From assembly GCA_905250025.1 (NCBI GenBank), contig CAJNOJ010000095.1, positions 62,001-126,000 on the forward strand: a stretch of DNA of 64,000 nucleotides, in the 5' to 3' direction. The translations under genes were made by a program, and so were the position numbers. Shown in pieces: positions 40,351-52,433 of this stretch. The notes beneath the pieces were generated by a model. It did no database searches, was not told the origin of the DNA, and worked only from the letters and a program-made list of their open reading frames with translations. Numbering within the stretch: the stretch's first letter is position 1; the number at the start of each line of letters is the position of its first letter. The DNA is from Adineta ricciae. Its lineage: Eukaryota > Rotifera > Eurotatoria > Adinetida > Adinetidae.

Positions 40351-41669
40351 ACGACGGATGTTGAAAGTAAAGCAAGTATTGAATGTGTGCGTTTTGCGAC
40401 GAATGGATTCGTTAATTTTCGAGTACAAGTAACAGAAAAGAAAATCGGTGTTCTGTTAATGGCATTGATGAAGAACTGAAATTGGTAACTATTGACGTAT
40501 GAAAGTTGTTTTCTTTTTTTCGAAAAAAAACTATTCAGAAGCCTGAGAACGAGACACTCCAAAATACAAATTGATACTGGTCATTTACAATGTTTATGTT
40601 CGACAAGATGAGCCTTGTGAATCCGATCGTTTCGATTGCCTTGATTTGACAATATCTATCATACGTCATTAATTATATTCATACTAATTAATTAAACAAC
40701 ACTTGTTTCGTGATGCCTTGAATATACAAGTTAAGGTCAATATTATCTTACTATCAGTAACAGACGTGTACATTTATCCCATTCTCTTTCGGCACTTAGA
40801 ATAAACACAAACAGTTGTCATGATAATCTCTCCTGTAATACTTCGCCATGCTACAGGCGACAACTTCGTCGATAATTTAGAACAAGGAATTGTGTCGAAC
40901 AACGTAGTAAGAAAATGAGAGTGCTTTTCCTAGGTGAGAAAGAACTAAAATGAAGTTAATTACAAGGAAAATGTCATATGACGAAAAGAAAGAATGTTCT
41001 CAACAACAATTATGACATGATCACCGAGAGGAAATAAATAGAAAATAGTTGGCTGAGTTTCTCGTGGTAACTCAGCACCTCTCAAAATACGATTGACTTT
41101 TTCCATGCTGAGTTTTCCTCGATTTCAAGGCAACGAAGGAGAATTGAATGTATCTGAAATCGATAGAAAGTATTCGATCTTCCGCTAAGTTGAGCAACAT
41201 CTCTTTTTATGTTTTATCAAAGCTCTGTTCCTTCGCAAATGTCATTCTTTCTTCGACATTTTCGGAAAAATTCAATGCCAATAGTTATTTCATGTGCTTC
41301 GTTGGTCTTAGAAGCAAAACTGAAAAACTACAATCTTCTTAGCATTATACATTATCAATTAAGCAAATAATATATCAGAGATATTTCGATTATCAAACTT
41401 CTATTATTAGAAAAAAAAGGAAGTGCAAAAGTTAATGTCAACCAGATGTCGTCGATGGGTAGTATTCCGTCTAGTTTCTCAATGGTGCTCGTTTTTACCA
41501 ACAGGATCGCTCCAAACGGATGTTATGCTATGCTATGCTACTGGAATCATCGAGAAAATAAACTCAATGACTCATAGATATATATAAACAAAATTCTAGC
41601 TAATGATCGTGTAATTACATTGCACATTGAATATATTCTCATTCGTGTTACTTTGATTGTACATCTAGC
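40351..41669. other. intergenic, 5' flank of the calcipressin gene
   Basis: No gene supported. TTGTACATCTAG immediately before the ATG at 41670 is acceptor-like. Confidence 0.45.
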
Positions 41670-42563
41670 ATGCACGATCTCAAATCTTTGCAACTAGACG
41701 ATGAAGATTCATCGAAATATTTTATCAATTATATAAACGAAGAGTCTGATGACAATGGCGAGCAGAATGCTAATCAAAATGAATCTGAGCCAACACATTC
41801 GCCCACTGATAATGATGATGTCGATGTTTCATCATTACCAACGAGTCTCATCATAACGCCAGTTCCACAAGAATTATTTACGAATCAACAACTTAAAGTA
41901 ACACATTTTTCATATCAAATCGGTTCTTGTTGATGTTGATTTGTTAGGATGAGTTCGAAGCGCTATTTCGTGCTTATGATTCGCAAATAATTGTACTTTA
42001 TTTGAAATTTTTCCAACGTGTACGAATTACATATACATCGCCGCATAACGCGCTACAAGCCCGATTGCATTTACATGAACATCTATTTCATGGAACGACT
42101 TTCAAAACTTATTTTGCATGTGTAAGTATTACAGTATAGATTATCAATAGGCTCGTATTTCGTGTTCTTTTAGCCGATTATATTCCGCGGTGCGAATTCA
42201 GAAATGTACTTACGACCGCCTGAGCCAGAAAAATTGTTTCTTATTTCACCTCCTGTAAGTCCACCCGTTGGTTGGGAACAGAAAGTCGAAGATCCACCTG
42301 TTGTTGATTTGAACCTAATTGCTGCTATCGCACAACTTCAACCTAGTAAGTCAAATCTTTGATTAGCAACAATAATGTCTAGTTGTGTTTTCGACATCTG
42401 TTTAGATCAATCTCATCATTTACTAGCATCGGAAGATGGTTCTAATGCTCCGTCTATTATCATTCACACGTGCGATGATGGCGAAGAAAGCAATATGATT
42501 AGCCGAGAGAAGTCAATGAAACTAGCGTTAATTCAAACGCGACGACCGCCGGGAACAGAATGA
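41670..42563 (+). CDS. RCAN: calcipressin / regulator of calcineurin
   Basis: Exons 41670-41897, 41948-42121, 42174-42345 and 42406-42563 give 243 residues. It binds and inhibits or tunes calcineurin. The RRM-like core (about 60-150) is followed by the signature LISPPVSPP (157-165) with its phosphorylatable serines, then VGWEQ. PSIIIH (207-212) is the PxIxIT-type calcineurin docking motif, and the C-terminal QTRRPP matches the conserved TxxP end. The acidic N-terminal 60 residues are lineage specific. It starts immediately after an AG acceptor-like site. All four family landmarks are intact. Confidence 0.92.
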
Positions 42564-43430
42564 CAGCCTTAGTTTTCCTATTCAATTTCGTTTTGTATAA
42601 AGTCAAGCGTCTTGTATTTTATTTCAAAATAAATATTAAATGTCTTAGTAGATGTCAAGTTTTCCAAGAATATGATTCACTTTCGAGCTTTTTTGTTTGT
42701 TATTACTGTCAATAAGTTTATATTAAAAGCATGGATGAATTACTCGATGTTTATCAACCAAATATCTTCTCAATATCTTAATTTCCAACATGCGTAGACG
42801 ACAGTAATCTCTTGCACTATGTCAATGCAGAAATGACATCTATCTATCTCTTGTCATTGATATCAAACTCTGGAAATATGAAGTACCAAAAGTGTCAGTT
42901 GATGATGATGATTCATCCTTCAATCTCAAATAAAATTATCATCATGATAATTAAATCAACTGACCAAATCAATCAATCCCTTGAGATTGCCACACTTTCT
43001 GTCAAATTTAGCAATTTGGTCAGATGGATAACTGATGAAAATATTTGCTCATAGAATTTAATAATATAACACCGAACGATAAAGGAATGCATGCATGACA
43101 AGAAGGGCGTAGACACATGTACCGCACAAATGTCCATAAACTAACACCGAGAGAAGAAGAAAAAATATCAAATCGAATAAATGCAATTACAACATACACC
43201 AGACTGAATCCTTTGCACATCGGGTTTCTTATGTTAATATCGAATGAAAAATAAAATAAAATGAAAAGGATAAACGAACGAACGTAGTGGAATCATTTGC
43301 AAGTTAATGTCAATGAAAATACTCTTACATACGTACAGCAAACAAAGACAAAGATACAACAGAAAGAATAATGCTGATACAGATTCCATGAGGGATATAA
43401 GAGGAGAAAAGAAGAAGAACTAGTTATCGA
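42564..43430. other. intergenic between convergent genes
   Basis: AATAAA for the calcipressin gene near 42629; otherwise no supported feature. Confidence 0.5.
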
Positions 43431-44100
43431 TTAATCGCAACCAGGTTGATTTTTTGTTGTCATAATTAGAGCAACGATTAGACCATAAAGACCAAGTACT
43501 TCAGCGAAGATTAAAATTAAAATCATTCCAACATATAATCTGTGCAAGGAGAAAAAATGAAAGTTCTGAGTATCTTTTCAAGAGAGAAGATCTGTTTACT
43601 AACCGTGGTTGTTGAGCTGTTCCACGTACGCCAGCATCACCAACAATACCAACAGCAAATCCGGCAGCAAGACCACTCAATCCAACGGATAATCCAGCGC
43701 CCAACTGGAGAAAGGCCCTGCAGATAGATATTGGGAAAGTTTACTTTTGAAGACTGAAATTGACCTATATCTTACTTATAGAGACCATAATTTTCCGTAC
43801 TAATATTGTTAGCAATGAGCACAGCCACGACTAGACCGTAAATTGCAATAATACCAGCCATAACTACAGGAATGACACTTTTCATGATAAATTCTGGTCT
43901 CATAACAGCCATAGCGGAGATACCACAACCAGATTTCGCAGTGCCATAAGCAGCACCTAACGCTAAAAGGGGATAGGCAGCAATTATTTTTTTAAGGTTC
44001 AGGAAGATACCTTACCACTAAAGACAACTGCTGCTGTGGCACCCATAGAGCCAAAGAAGGCTGAGTAAGCAGGACATTTTTCTGTAACACCTGATGACAT
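43431..44100 (-). CDS. V-type proton ATPase 16-kDa proteolipid subunit c
   Basis: Exons 44016-44100, 43776-43962, 43604-43717 and 43431-43539 give 164 residues (usual 155-160). It forms the proton-carrying rotor ring of the V-ATPase V0 sector in endomembranes. Four transmembrane helices are visible: [57 protein letters not shown] and [20 protein letters not shown]. The essential proton-binding glutamate is E142 in [27 protein letters not shown], between helices 3 and 4, is nearly invariant in the family. The start [13 protein letters not shown] matches animal homologues in style. Confidence 0.97.
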
Positions 44101-45920
44101 TGTAGGAATGATCCGAGTTCACCGAGAGATTTCGATTGGAAGTAAAAAAGATGATAATCTGAAAAATAAGTAGAAAATTGTTTCGTTCGATTCCCACAAG
44201 GAGTATTCTTCTAAATGACACTTTATTAATGTATCAAACGTTATAAAGGTGCAATGCTGTGCTTGGTTTCCAATAAAAATTAATGACGAGCAATAACGTT
44301 TATATTCTCACTTATCAATTACTGACCTTCCGGTGCTGTTTATCAGTATAAGGTGATCGGCCGTAGTTTCTCACTGAAATCAAAACTAAGTACAGTACTA
44401 ACACACTGCGAAGAATAAGAAGCAGAAAACATCATTGGTGTATGTCTATGAACAAATAACAAATAAATATTCATCATCATCAGATCGTTGCGACACACAA
44501 TTTTTGTTTCTTTCTTCCTTTCATCCATTAGCAATTTGTTGATTGACTCTCACCATTCATGTTCGATTTTCTAAAATGTAAAATTTACGCGAAAAAAATC
44601 GATGAATAGGAAAGATCGCACGTTATAAAATGAAAAAATTATTCAATAGTATGTATCTCACCAATAATCAAGAGAGAGGATCGCAGAGAAAATTTGATTG
44701 GTTGAAGAAATGTCACAAAATGAGCGAGACAGAACAGAAGTACAACTATGCGATACGGTCGGAATGAATGTTTTCTAATGTCTCCGTACCAGTTATCCTT
44801 ATTGTTACATGTTCATTGAGAAAACAGACATATACAATAACAAGATATTTTGAATATTATTGTAACTTTGTTCGCGAAAGAGAAGATGAAGATATTTTCT
44901 TTTGTATATAATAAGAATCAATCAAATCGATCTAAAGCGTTTCATTCTTTGATAAAGGTTCTCAAACTTGAAAGTTGAATTCAATTATTCTAACATCCAT
45001 CTCACACTGAATGAATATTCAAATTCAAATTTCGAGTTATACATGTATGAAACCGTATCGTGCTCTTCTCAATCAAAGCCAGCGAAGAATGATGTGTTTA
45101 ATTTTAGTTTTATTGATTATTTATCCAAAGAGTCTCCATTGAATTATAGGAAATGTTCAACGAAGTTTCTTGGAAAGATGAATATCTACGTCAGCAACAA
45201 TGACTTCTCTTCTCAACATAATTTACCATTGAAAATTATCAATCAAAATAATAATCAATGACCAACTTATTCAATCTTTTCTTTATTATTTTAATAAAGA
45301 ATATTCAGTCATATATTTCAGCACTGACTTGCCTTCGATAAGCATTTCAGTTGTGGTCTCACATCGAACGTGCCCCGTATTTCTCGAGTTCAGCCGTGAT
45401 ATTTTCATACGCATTCCTACCTACAAAATACTGATTTACGTACCGGTACAACACGATATCATGTGAACTTACTGCTTTTTCGAAAGTCACAAGCTATTAA
45501 TATATCATGGAAAGGCCTGCATCTACTTTTTTAAATTGATATTATAAGCGTCGATTCATTTTCCATGTTCGAGATCTGAGCAAAACCTTGAATGTGAGAA
45601 TGTGGAGTCGGAAGAAATGACATATTATGAGCATCAAAACGTTAATATTTCATGTGTATTCGTAGTGTTACCTTTTCATTTCATTGAGTGAATTAAGAAA
45701 ACTACTTCACCTTTAAAACAGGTAAAGTGTTCTTTTTATACTCATTGTTCAAATACGATTCAAAGCGTCGATCCAACTCTACTGAAAATCAACAAATATT
45801 TGACCTTCTTGTTTTACGACATGATGAAGGTACTGAATAATAGTAGAGGCTACTAATCATCCGAAGGAAAGAAAAAAAAAGGAAAAGAAACAGTTGCCAT
45901 TAAGAGAGAGTTTTGTGTGC
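44101..45920. other. intergenic, weak frame at 44968-45261
   Basis: The plus-strand frame 44968-45261 (97 codons, Asn/Ser-rich, no ATG near its start) is not convincing. No other gene is seen; 45,885-45,900 is purine-rich. Confidence 0.4.
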
Positions 45921-46562
45921 ATGATGTTGAAGACACCGTTTACACCGTATAGTGAAAAATTACTTGAAGCAGCTCATCGTCGTAAAACTAAAACACAGTA
46001 CAGTATAGGATGAAAGTTGTCTTCAGTTAAAAGAATATTTAATTGTATTTGTCTCTGCAGATCATCGATCGTTAAAACAACTACGTTGCATATTGGTAAT
46101 CATGCACCAGATTTTACTCTATACAATACGGCTAATGAAGAAATGACATTAAAGGGTTTCATTGAAAGCTCGAATGTCGTTCTTCTATTCTTTCCATTAG
46201 CATTCAGTGGAATCTGTACTAACGAATTATGCTCGATTCGTGATGATATGCATAAATATGAGCAACTGAATGCCATTATTCTTGGTATCTCTGTCGATTC
46301 AATGTTTGCTTTGAACAAATTCAAAGAAGAACAGCAGCTACAATTCGAATTATTATCTGATTTTAACCGCGATGTTGCTCGACAATATCACGTACTTCAC
46401 GAAGATTTTCCATTATTCAATATGAAAAACGTAACAAAGCGTGCGGCGTTTGTGATTGACAGAAAAGGAACGATTCGACACATGGAAATATTGGACGATC
46501 CCGGAAAAATTCCCGATTTTCATGCAATTGAAGAAGCATTGCATACATGTCATCATGACTAG
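45921..46562 (+). CDS. AhpE-like peroxiredoxin of bacterial type
   Basis: Exons 45921-45997 and 46061-46562 (63-bp GT-AG intron) give 192 residues. Thiol peroxidase that reduces H2O2 and organic peroxides. The thioredoxin-fold core starts at IGNHAPDFTL; the peroxidatic motif FFPLAFSGICTNELC places P71, S75 and C78 in the Pxx(T/S)xxC arrangement, with C83 nearby. The downstream LSDFNRDVARQYHVL and KRAAFVIDRKGTIRHMEIL follow the pattern of bacterial AhpE/1-Cys proteins. They do not follow animal PRDX1-6, which have other signatures. The first exon adds 25 residues rich in Lys, Arg and Ser (SEKLLEAAHRRKTKTQ). The start was chosen because phase 2 at the acceptor requires this upstream exon. The coding exon has no in-frame ATG near its beginning. 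Confidence 0.85.
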
Positions 46563-47150
46563 AGCACATGGAGAAAAGACAAATATACTTGGAATAGAAG
46601 TAGTCTTTGAAATACTGAATAAATCTTGAGAGATCTTCACTGATTATACGACAACATTATCAAATCGTATTGAGATTAAGTGCTTCGTTCAGTCATTCAA
46701 AGATTGGAGAAGCTATATCGTCTAGCCGTTTATGAACAACATAAAGCTCTGATATTTGATAAAATCAACGTTCTTTGTTGAATCAAACCATAGCGGTTTT
46801 GCGCGCACAGACGTAATGTGCACTGAATAAAGATAAATAAGAAACAAAGGACGGTGTACGGCAGCAAGAGCTAACATATAAAACCGCTTTGTTAATGCAT
46901 ACATCTGTATTATGAATTGTGTTCTATGATTATTCTTACTGCGTCTGTACTCATCGGTTATCTGAAAATGATGAAAGCACATGTCTTGAAATATCAATTG
47001 TATGTATGTAAGAAAGACGGCGGATGTCAGAAATCACCGAGGTTGTCTTCACTTTTTTTATTATTCAAAATTCGATCATTTTGATAACGACTGCAACAGA
47101 GTTAATTCTGTTGACTGTTTTTAGACTAGAAAGTTGTGTTACATAATATA
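46563..47150. other. intergenic between convergent genes
   Basis: No supported gene; AATAAA at 46618-46623 can serve the peroxiredoxin transcript. Confidence 0.5.
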
Positions 47151-47600
47151 TTAACCAACAAGTCCACTACGCCATATGCCACCACTAATACGAGACGGAC
47201 GTGAACCGAATGTATTCATGTCGACATAACGTTTTCGTCCTAAAGATTCCATAGGCCGACGATTTTGAGAGGCCCATCGGAAATATTGATCTTCGCCTGA
47301 ATCCCAAGTTTCTCGTTTTTCTTCATTCGTCTGTTCATTATATTCTGTTGGTGATAATCGCTGGTTCATTGCTTTCCATATAAACTGTCGATTTCGGAGA
47401 ACAGATGAATGTTCGTCGTTATCTTTTGCATTCATCGATTGACGAATTAGATTGTAGAATCGACTTTTACCGTTTGAATATGAAGAAACTAACGAGAGAA
47501 AAAGATTAATTACTTGACAGCAATCGTAGATATTTCACTTACCAGTATGAATAGTAAAAAAAATGATAAACAGTGAACATAAATTAATGATCAGCTTCAT
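47151..47600 (-). CDS. putative neuropeptide/secreted peptide precursor
   Basis: Exons 47543-47600 and 47151-47488 give 131 residues. A signal peptide (MKLIINLCSLFIIFFTIHT) is encoded almost exactly by exon 1, a common prepropeptide arrangement. The rest has no cysteine and is punctuated by basic processing sites: KR at 77-78, RR at 96-97 and GRKR at 103-106. Cleavage would release a 17-residue acidic peptide (ETWDSGEDQYFRWASQN), PMESL with C-terminal amidation from the Gly, and a 25-residue tail peptide ending SGGIWRSGLVG. The peptide family is not recognised. It lies 1.5 kb from a peptide-type GPCR gene. An alternative reading is an ordinary small secreted protein. Confidence 0.65.
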
Positions 47601-49067
47601 CGGTGTAGTTATCGTACAGAGAAGATGACTATTCCTGTATTGACAAGTTGAATATGATAAAAGAAATCAGTCTCGCTTAGTATTTATAAGTTTATGCGTG
47701 AGTAGCATCTGGTTGATATGACGTACATTCCCCATTCTACGAAACTACGTCATCTAGGAAAGATACTTCACAGTAGTCCACGCACATCGCCATGAATCTC
47801 TGAACAGAATGCAAGGGAATATCAACAGATTGCTAAGTGTTTTGTTCCGGTTGGAAAGAGTTTATAGCATGATATCTCAAAACAGGCAAAAACAAGTTGC
47901 GTTACAAATGCTTTTTACGCAATACTATCCAACTGATTCCAAATAAGTGACGTTTTCAACTGTGTGCGAGGTTTTCATCCTAGTGCGTACTCTACTAAGG
48001 TGGATCCGACGTAAATAGATTGAGGCCGTCTAATAATATTCGAACGCCTACCTCCGCTTATCCGGATGGCTACGATACTAAGAATACGCACTATTTTCTT
48101 TGCTTGTGACATCGATAACATGATCGTATCAGTGTTGCACAGAAAAATAGTTGAATTATTCGGACAACTATAGTTATATTTATATATTTCATTCGATACA
48201 AAAGATAGATATTCAAGATGTGCGTGTAAATTGCACACAGCGGAAGTTTGTAGAGATTCATATTGGTTATATATGATTCAATTTCAAGGAAATAAGATTT
48301 GTCTTATGGAATTATCCCGAGATATGGTGAAACTATTGATTGTATCGTAACGCATGTGCAGCGGTTTTCCTTATCAAGACGCCATAATCTATATCTCATT
48401 CCATATCATATGACGTTATCAACAGATGTGAATTCATTGATATTATTGTTATAACGGTATATTCTTTGATGCATTTATCAGAAGGCTGCGCGTGATTTAA
48501 TAAATTGCCTGAAGAACTAAGTTTTTTTGTAAGATACGAATATATGTAACTATGTGCGTAGCATTGATAAAGATGCTTAACTCGTTGCCAAAATTCATGG
48601 CTCTCCTGAGAACGCTGATACTTGCAACGAAAACGGTCATGTTGATCCGCATATCCTATGTGCTGAATGTCAATTACAACAAATGTAAGGCTTGTTCTTT
48701 AAAAAGAATTGTAATTTGACGAACATGTAAAGTTTTTATATTGCAACTCTGAAACGGAATGTTGGTAAACTAATAACATTTTCGGCGATGTACTGCATGC
48801 CGCTATTGATATATGTCGATTGAACTAACGAAAGATAGAATTCTTATCTGCAAGGTTTATGGTATTTCAGAGTCTTGCAGGATAATCAGTAAATAATCCT
48901 ATTTATGTTCAATTATCAGAGCTATTTCGGAATTTAATCTTTTAATTACATTTAGCGTCGTAGAAGAAAATCCGATTTGGATACTTGCGGAGAACAGTCT
49001 AGATCACGGATCCATTCTAAAACATTCTTAGGAGAGGTCAGACATAAATAGTCATTCGTCGACAATC
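47601..49067. other. intergenic between divergently placed peptide and GPCR genes
   Basis: AT-rich; short frames only (for example minus 47975-48238). No supported feature. Confidence 0.45.
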
Positions 49068-50006
49068 ATGGACTATAATTTGATTTCAACATTATTATCT
49101 GTTCAACAAAATTTGTTTAAAATTGGTGGTCCAATTTTAATATTCTTGGGCGTCGTCAGTAATCTTCTGAGTCTAACAGTTTTCATTCAAAAAAATTTTC
49201 GCAAAAATCCTTGTTCAATTTATTTTATGGCATTTAATGTCTCCAATTTAATATTGATCTATGGATCCTTATTACCTCCTGTACTAGAAATCGGCTACAA
49301 TATTAATCATACAGCATTCAATCTTGGCCTTTGTCGATTACGACTCTATGTCGCATTCGTATTCAATTGCCTGTGCCCATCATATTTAATTTTAGCGTCG
49401 ATTGATCGAGTTATAATGTCATCAGCGAATGCAAACGTACGAAAGTACAGTACTCAACGTCACGCTTATATTCTTAGTATTAGCAATGCAGTATCATGGT
49501 CGGTATCCTTAATTCATGTTGCCATTTTTTCGACAATCATAGAATTAAATTCTGTTGGTTTCCTATGTTATTTACAACCGGGCAGCTATACGATAGCCGT
49601 TACTATTGGTTCACTTGCCAAGGAAATTATAACACCGACGTCAATGTTCATACTTGGATTATGGACAATCAAGAACGTTCGTCGAACACGACAAGCTGTA
49701 GTTTCACCCAGTGGCAGGTATACGTGTATAATTCACGCAAGAGATCGTCAATTGATTTCTATATTGTTAACCGATATAGTTATCTACATTCTCTTCAGTT
49801 TAGTAATGGCAATCTCATTGATATACAAGCAGGTCAAACAATATGGAAACGAAACTTCTCAAGATACTATCGTCGAAACATTCTTCGGCAATGTCGCAAT
49901 GTATAGTGCACATATTCCGTTTTGCATCACTTCTTACGCACATTTATTATTATCGAAAACATTTCGTAATGAATTGAAAAGCATCGTATTACATATGTTC
50001 GCGTGA
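49068..50006 (+). CDS. single-exon rhodopsin-class GPCR (FMRFamide/peptide-receptor-like)
   Basis: 312 residues, seven hydrophobic helices, no intron. Helix 1 contains GVVSNLLSLTVF (the GN motif as SN), followed by a short basic loop KNFRKNPCSIYFM. Helix 3 begins with Cys (LCRLRLYVAFVFNCLCPSY) and ends LASIDRVIMSS, where IDR replaces DRY. A second-loop Cys is in FLCYLQPG. Helix 7 ends CITSYAHLLLSKTFRNELK, with SYAHLL in place of NPxxY. The N-terminus is short and the C-tail minimal. This compact intronless type resembles the large sets of orphan peptide-GPCR-like genes found in rotifers. The ligand is unknown. Confidence 0.82.
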   Translation: MDYNLISTLLSVQQNLFKIGGPILIFLGVVSNLLSLTVFIQKNFRKNPCSIYFMAFNVSNLILIYGSLLPPVLEIGYNINHTAFNLGLCRLRLYVAFVFNCLCPSYLILASIDRVIMSSANANVRKYSTQRHAYILSISNAVSWSVSLIHVAIFSTIIELNSVGFLCYLQPGSYTIAVTIGSLAKEIITPTSMFILGLWTIKNVRRTRQAVVSPSGRYTCIIHARDRQLISILLTDIVIYILFSLVMAISLIYKQVKQYGNETSQDTIVETFFGNVAMYSAHIPFCITSYAHLLLSKTFRNELKSIVLHMFA

Positions 50007-50322
50007 CTTTTGAAACACTTTTTCTCTTGATCGTATTCGCATTAGAAATTCGTTTTTTCCTTGCTAAAAACGAAAGTCTACTACGGAAATTATGCATTTG
50101 CTACATTAATTAAAAATAACTATTGCGTCTTCTCTTTGCTCTTCTCGCCCGTCATGTACTCCCCTATCTTAGGAAAATAAATATTGAACAGATTGTCCGT
50201 GTACCAACGCATCGTACGTGCCCACCACACCACCGTAGGGATTTGCAATAAATGGAAAATATCATACTTCCATGAACTTTATTTTAGGCAAATATACAAA
50301 AAGAAGACTAGCCAGAAGGCAT

Positions 50323-52278
50323 TCAATGGTGTTTAAGAAGAACTTTACCATCAAATGGTTTGAGATTGAGCTTGAACGTCGAATTTTTTACTGAATAATT
50401 TTCACTTGTTAACCAATCGACCCAGTGGCCGTTAGAATGCCTATGTACAATTTCAATATCCCTTTTCAATTGATCAGATAAATTCAGGACTATAACAATA
50501 TCTGCATCTGTTTCATCTGACGATCTCGTATAAGCTAAGATACGCTGTTCAGCATTCTCATAAATAAATTTGACTTTGGTGTAATTCTTCTGATTCAATA
50601 TCGTCCGTCGAAATTCGATTAGCCGTTTAAAAGTTCGATGTAAACTTTTATTGGGCTCTTCTCCTAACAGAGACCATTGCATAGGAATGATTTTTCGATG
50701 TTGATTCGGACTTCCTAGTTGTCTTGCTTCACCAAATTCATCGCCTTGCCATATCATCGGAGTACTTATTGACGTCATAAGTACGATCGCGCCCAGCCTT
50801 GCACGTTGAAAAGCATTGTCATTGAAGGCTTTACCCAGATGACCGATTAAATACATCAGACGCTCATTATCATGGCAAGTTAAATAGTTAACGAGATTTG
50901 GTGCACTGATAACGTATTTTAAAAGATCTAATTCAAATTTGGTTTGATCAACTAACGCATTGCATACAACGCCATGAAATGTCGACGACCAGCATGCATC
51001 GACAGGACCATTGTTTGCTTTGACAATATTTCCTTGTTCGGGAACGTATTCCGCTTGACTGAAGAACGGTTGATTTGGACGAACGGACCGAGCGACACGA
51101 TCTAATTCGCGTAGAACATCGTAATTATCCATTTGTTTGGCTGGAAAACAAACAAATACAATAAATCGAACACGTTTCGTAATGATCAGATTCAATTACC
51201 AGCATCAAATCGAATGCCATCGAAATGAAATTCTCCAATCCAATATCGAACAACATCTTGTGCATATTTCACAGCTGGTTTCAATTTCAATGCTTCATCG
51301 TAATAATCGTAGTTAAACTCTGCTCCCCAGTGATAAGGATCCTCGGGATGATGCTTGTCTTTATAGTACTAAATTAAATGGCGATCTTTTGAATGTCCAA
51401 AGAAAACTTTTCGCTCTTTACCCAGTAGTTTTTATCAATGAGTACTAACGGACATGCTAAACTTGAATGATTGAAAACTCCATCGAGAAACACCCGAATG
51501 CCACGTCCATGGCATTCGTCAACGAGCTTCTTCAAATCATTTTTCGTTCCATATGTTGCTTTCAGTGCAAAATGATGCGTTGGAGAGTACCCCCAATTAT
51601 GTTCATTCCCCATATAATCTATTAGGTACATACGAGAATCATTTGTATGAACTCTTCATCACAGTATACTGTACCGTGAATAGGCATTAATTCAATGGCA
51701 TTGATACCAAGATCAGTAAGATAGTTTAATTTCGACAAAACACCCGAAAACTGTCCGTTATCCGTAAAATCAGCGACGTAAAGTTCGTAGATGATCAGTT
51801 GATCATTTTCTGGTAATTTGATATGATCGTGCTTCCATTCGTATGGTTCGACGTATTTCTTTCCATCTTTAAAAGTAATTAGTCCACAGTGATGCTTGGC
51901 ATCGTACTTTTCCGCGTAAGGATCGATGACTGATGTCCAATACTTTTGCTTGGCATGTTTCCGAATCGAGAATTTATATTCATGTTCACCATCATCGATA
52001 TGTGGAGAGGGCGGCATTTGGAATACACCTGTTTCCACGTCTTTTTTCAACGATATTGGTTTCCACTGTGAGAATGAACTAACAAGATTCACTTCATCAA
52101 CTGTTGGTGCAAACAATGAGAGAGTTTTCGACGATGGGATCTTATTATCTGGCTTTGAAGAGTGATTCGATGATTGACTACGAGCATTGTTATAAACAGT
52201 TGATATACAGTAAGAATTGACGAATAATGAAGAGACGACATTGGATGAAGTTCGAGTTTTACCGAGGATTGAGAGCAT
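50323..52278 (-). CDS. GH13 glucan-branching/amylase-type enzyme with CBM48, bacterial-like
   Basis: Exons 51675-52278, 51422-51618, 51200-51368 and 50323-51140 give 595 residues. An N-terminal CBM48 (about 45-130: [19 protein letters not shown]) precedes a TIM-barrel. Seen: [11 protein letters not shown], then [30 protein letters not shown], nucleophile D322 in FDGIRFDA, acid/base E354 in FFSQAEY, and D414 in TCHDNE. All three catalytic acids are present. A C-terminal beta domain ends VLLKHH. The length and motif text fit bacterial GlgB/amylase-type GH13 better than animal GBE1 (about 700 residues). The first roughly 35 residues are Ser/Arg/Asn-rich without acids and could be an organelle presequence. 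Exact reaction (branching or hydrolysis) is not decided. Confidence 0.85.
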
Positions 52279-52433
52279 ATTGGACGATACTCTTGCAAGG
52301 AGAGAAGAAGAATGTATCTAAAAACAATCCGGTTGATATTTAGAAAAGTGAAGCATGAAAAGAATGTTCGCGATAGTCTATATTTAACAATTATATTAAA
52401 AAATGAATAAAGTGTTAGTGCGATGGAAAAATC

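Noticed and set aside
44968-45261. Asn/Ser-rich 97-codon plus frame upstream of the peroxiredoxin gene
   Set aside because: Begins without ATG, no recognised domain, and no in-frame junction to neighbouring exons.
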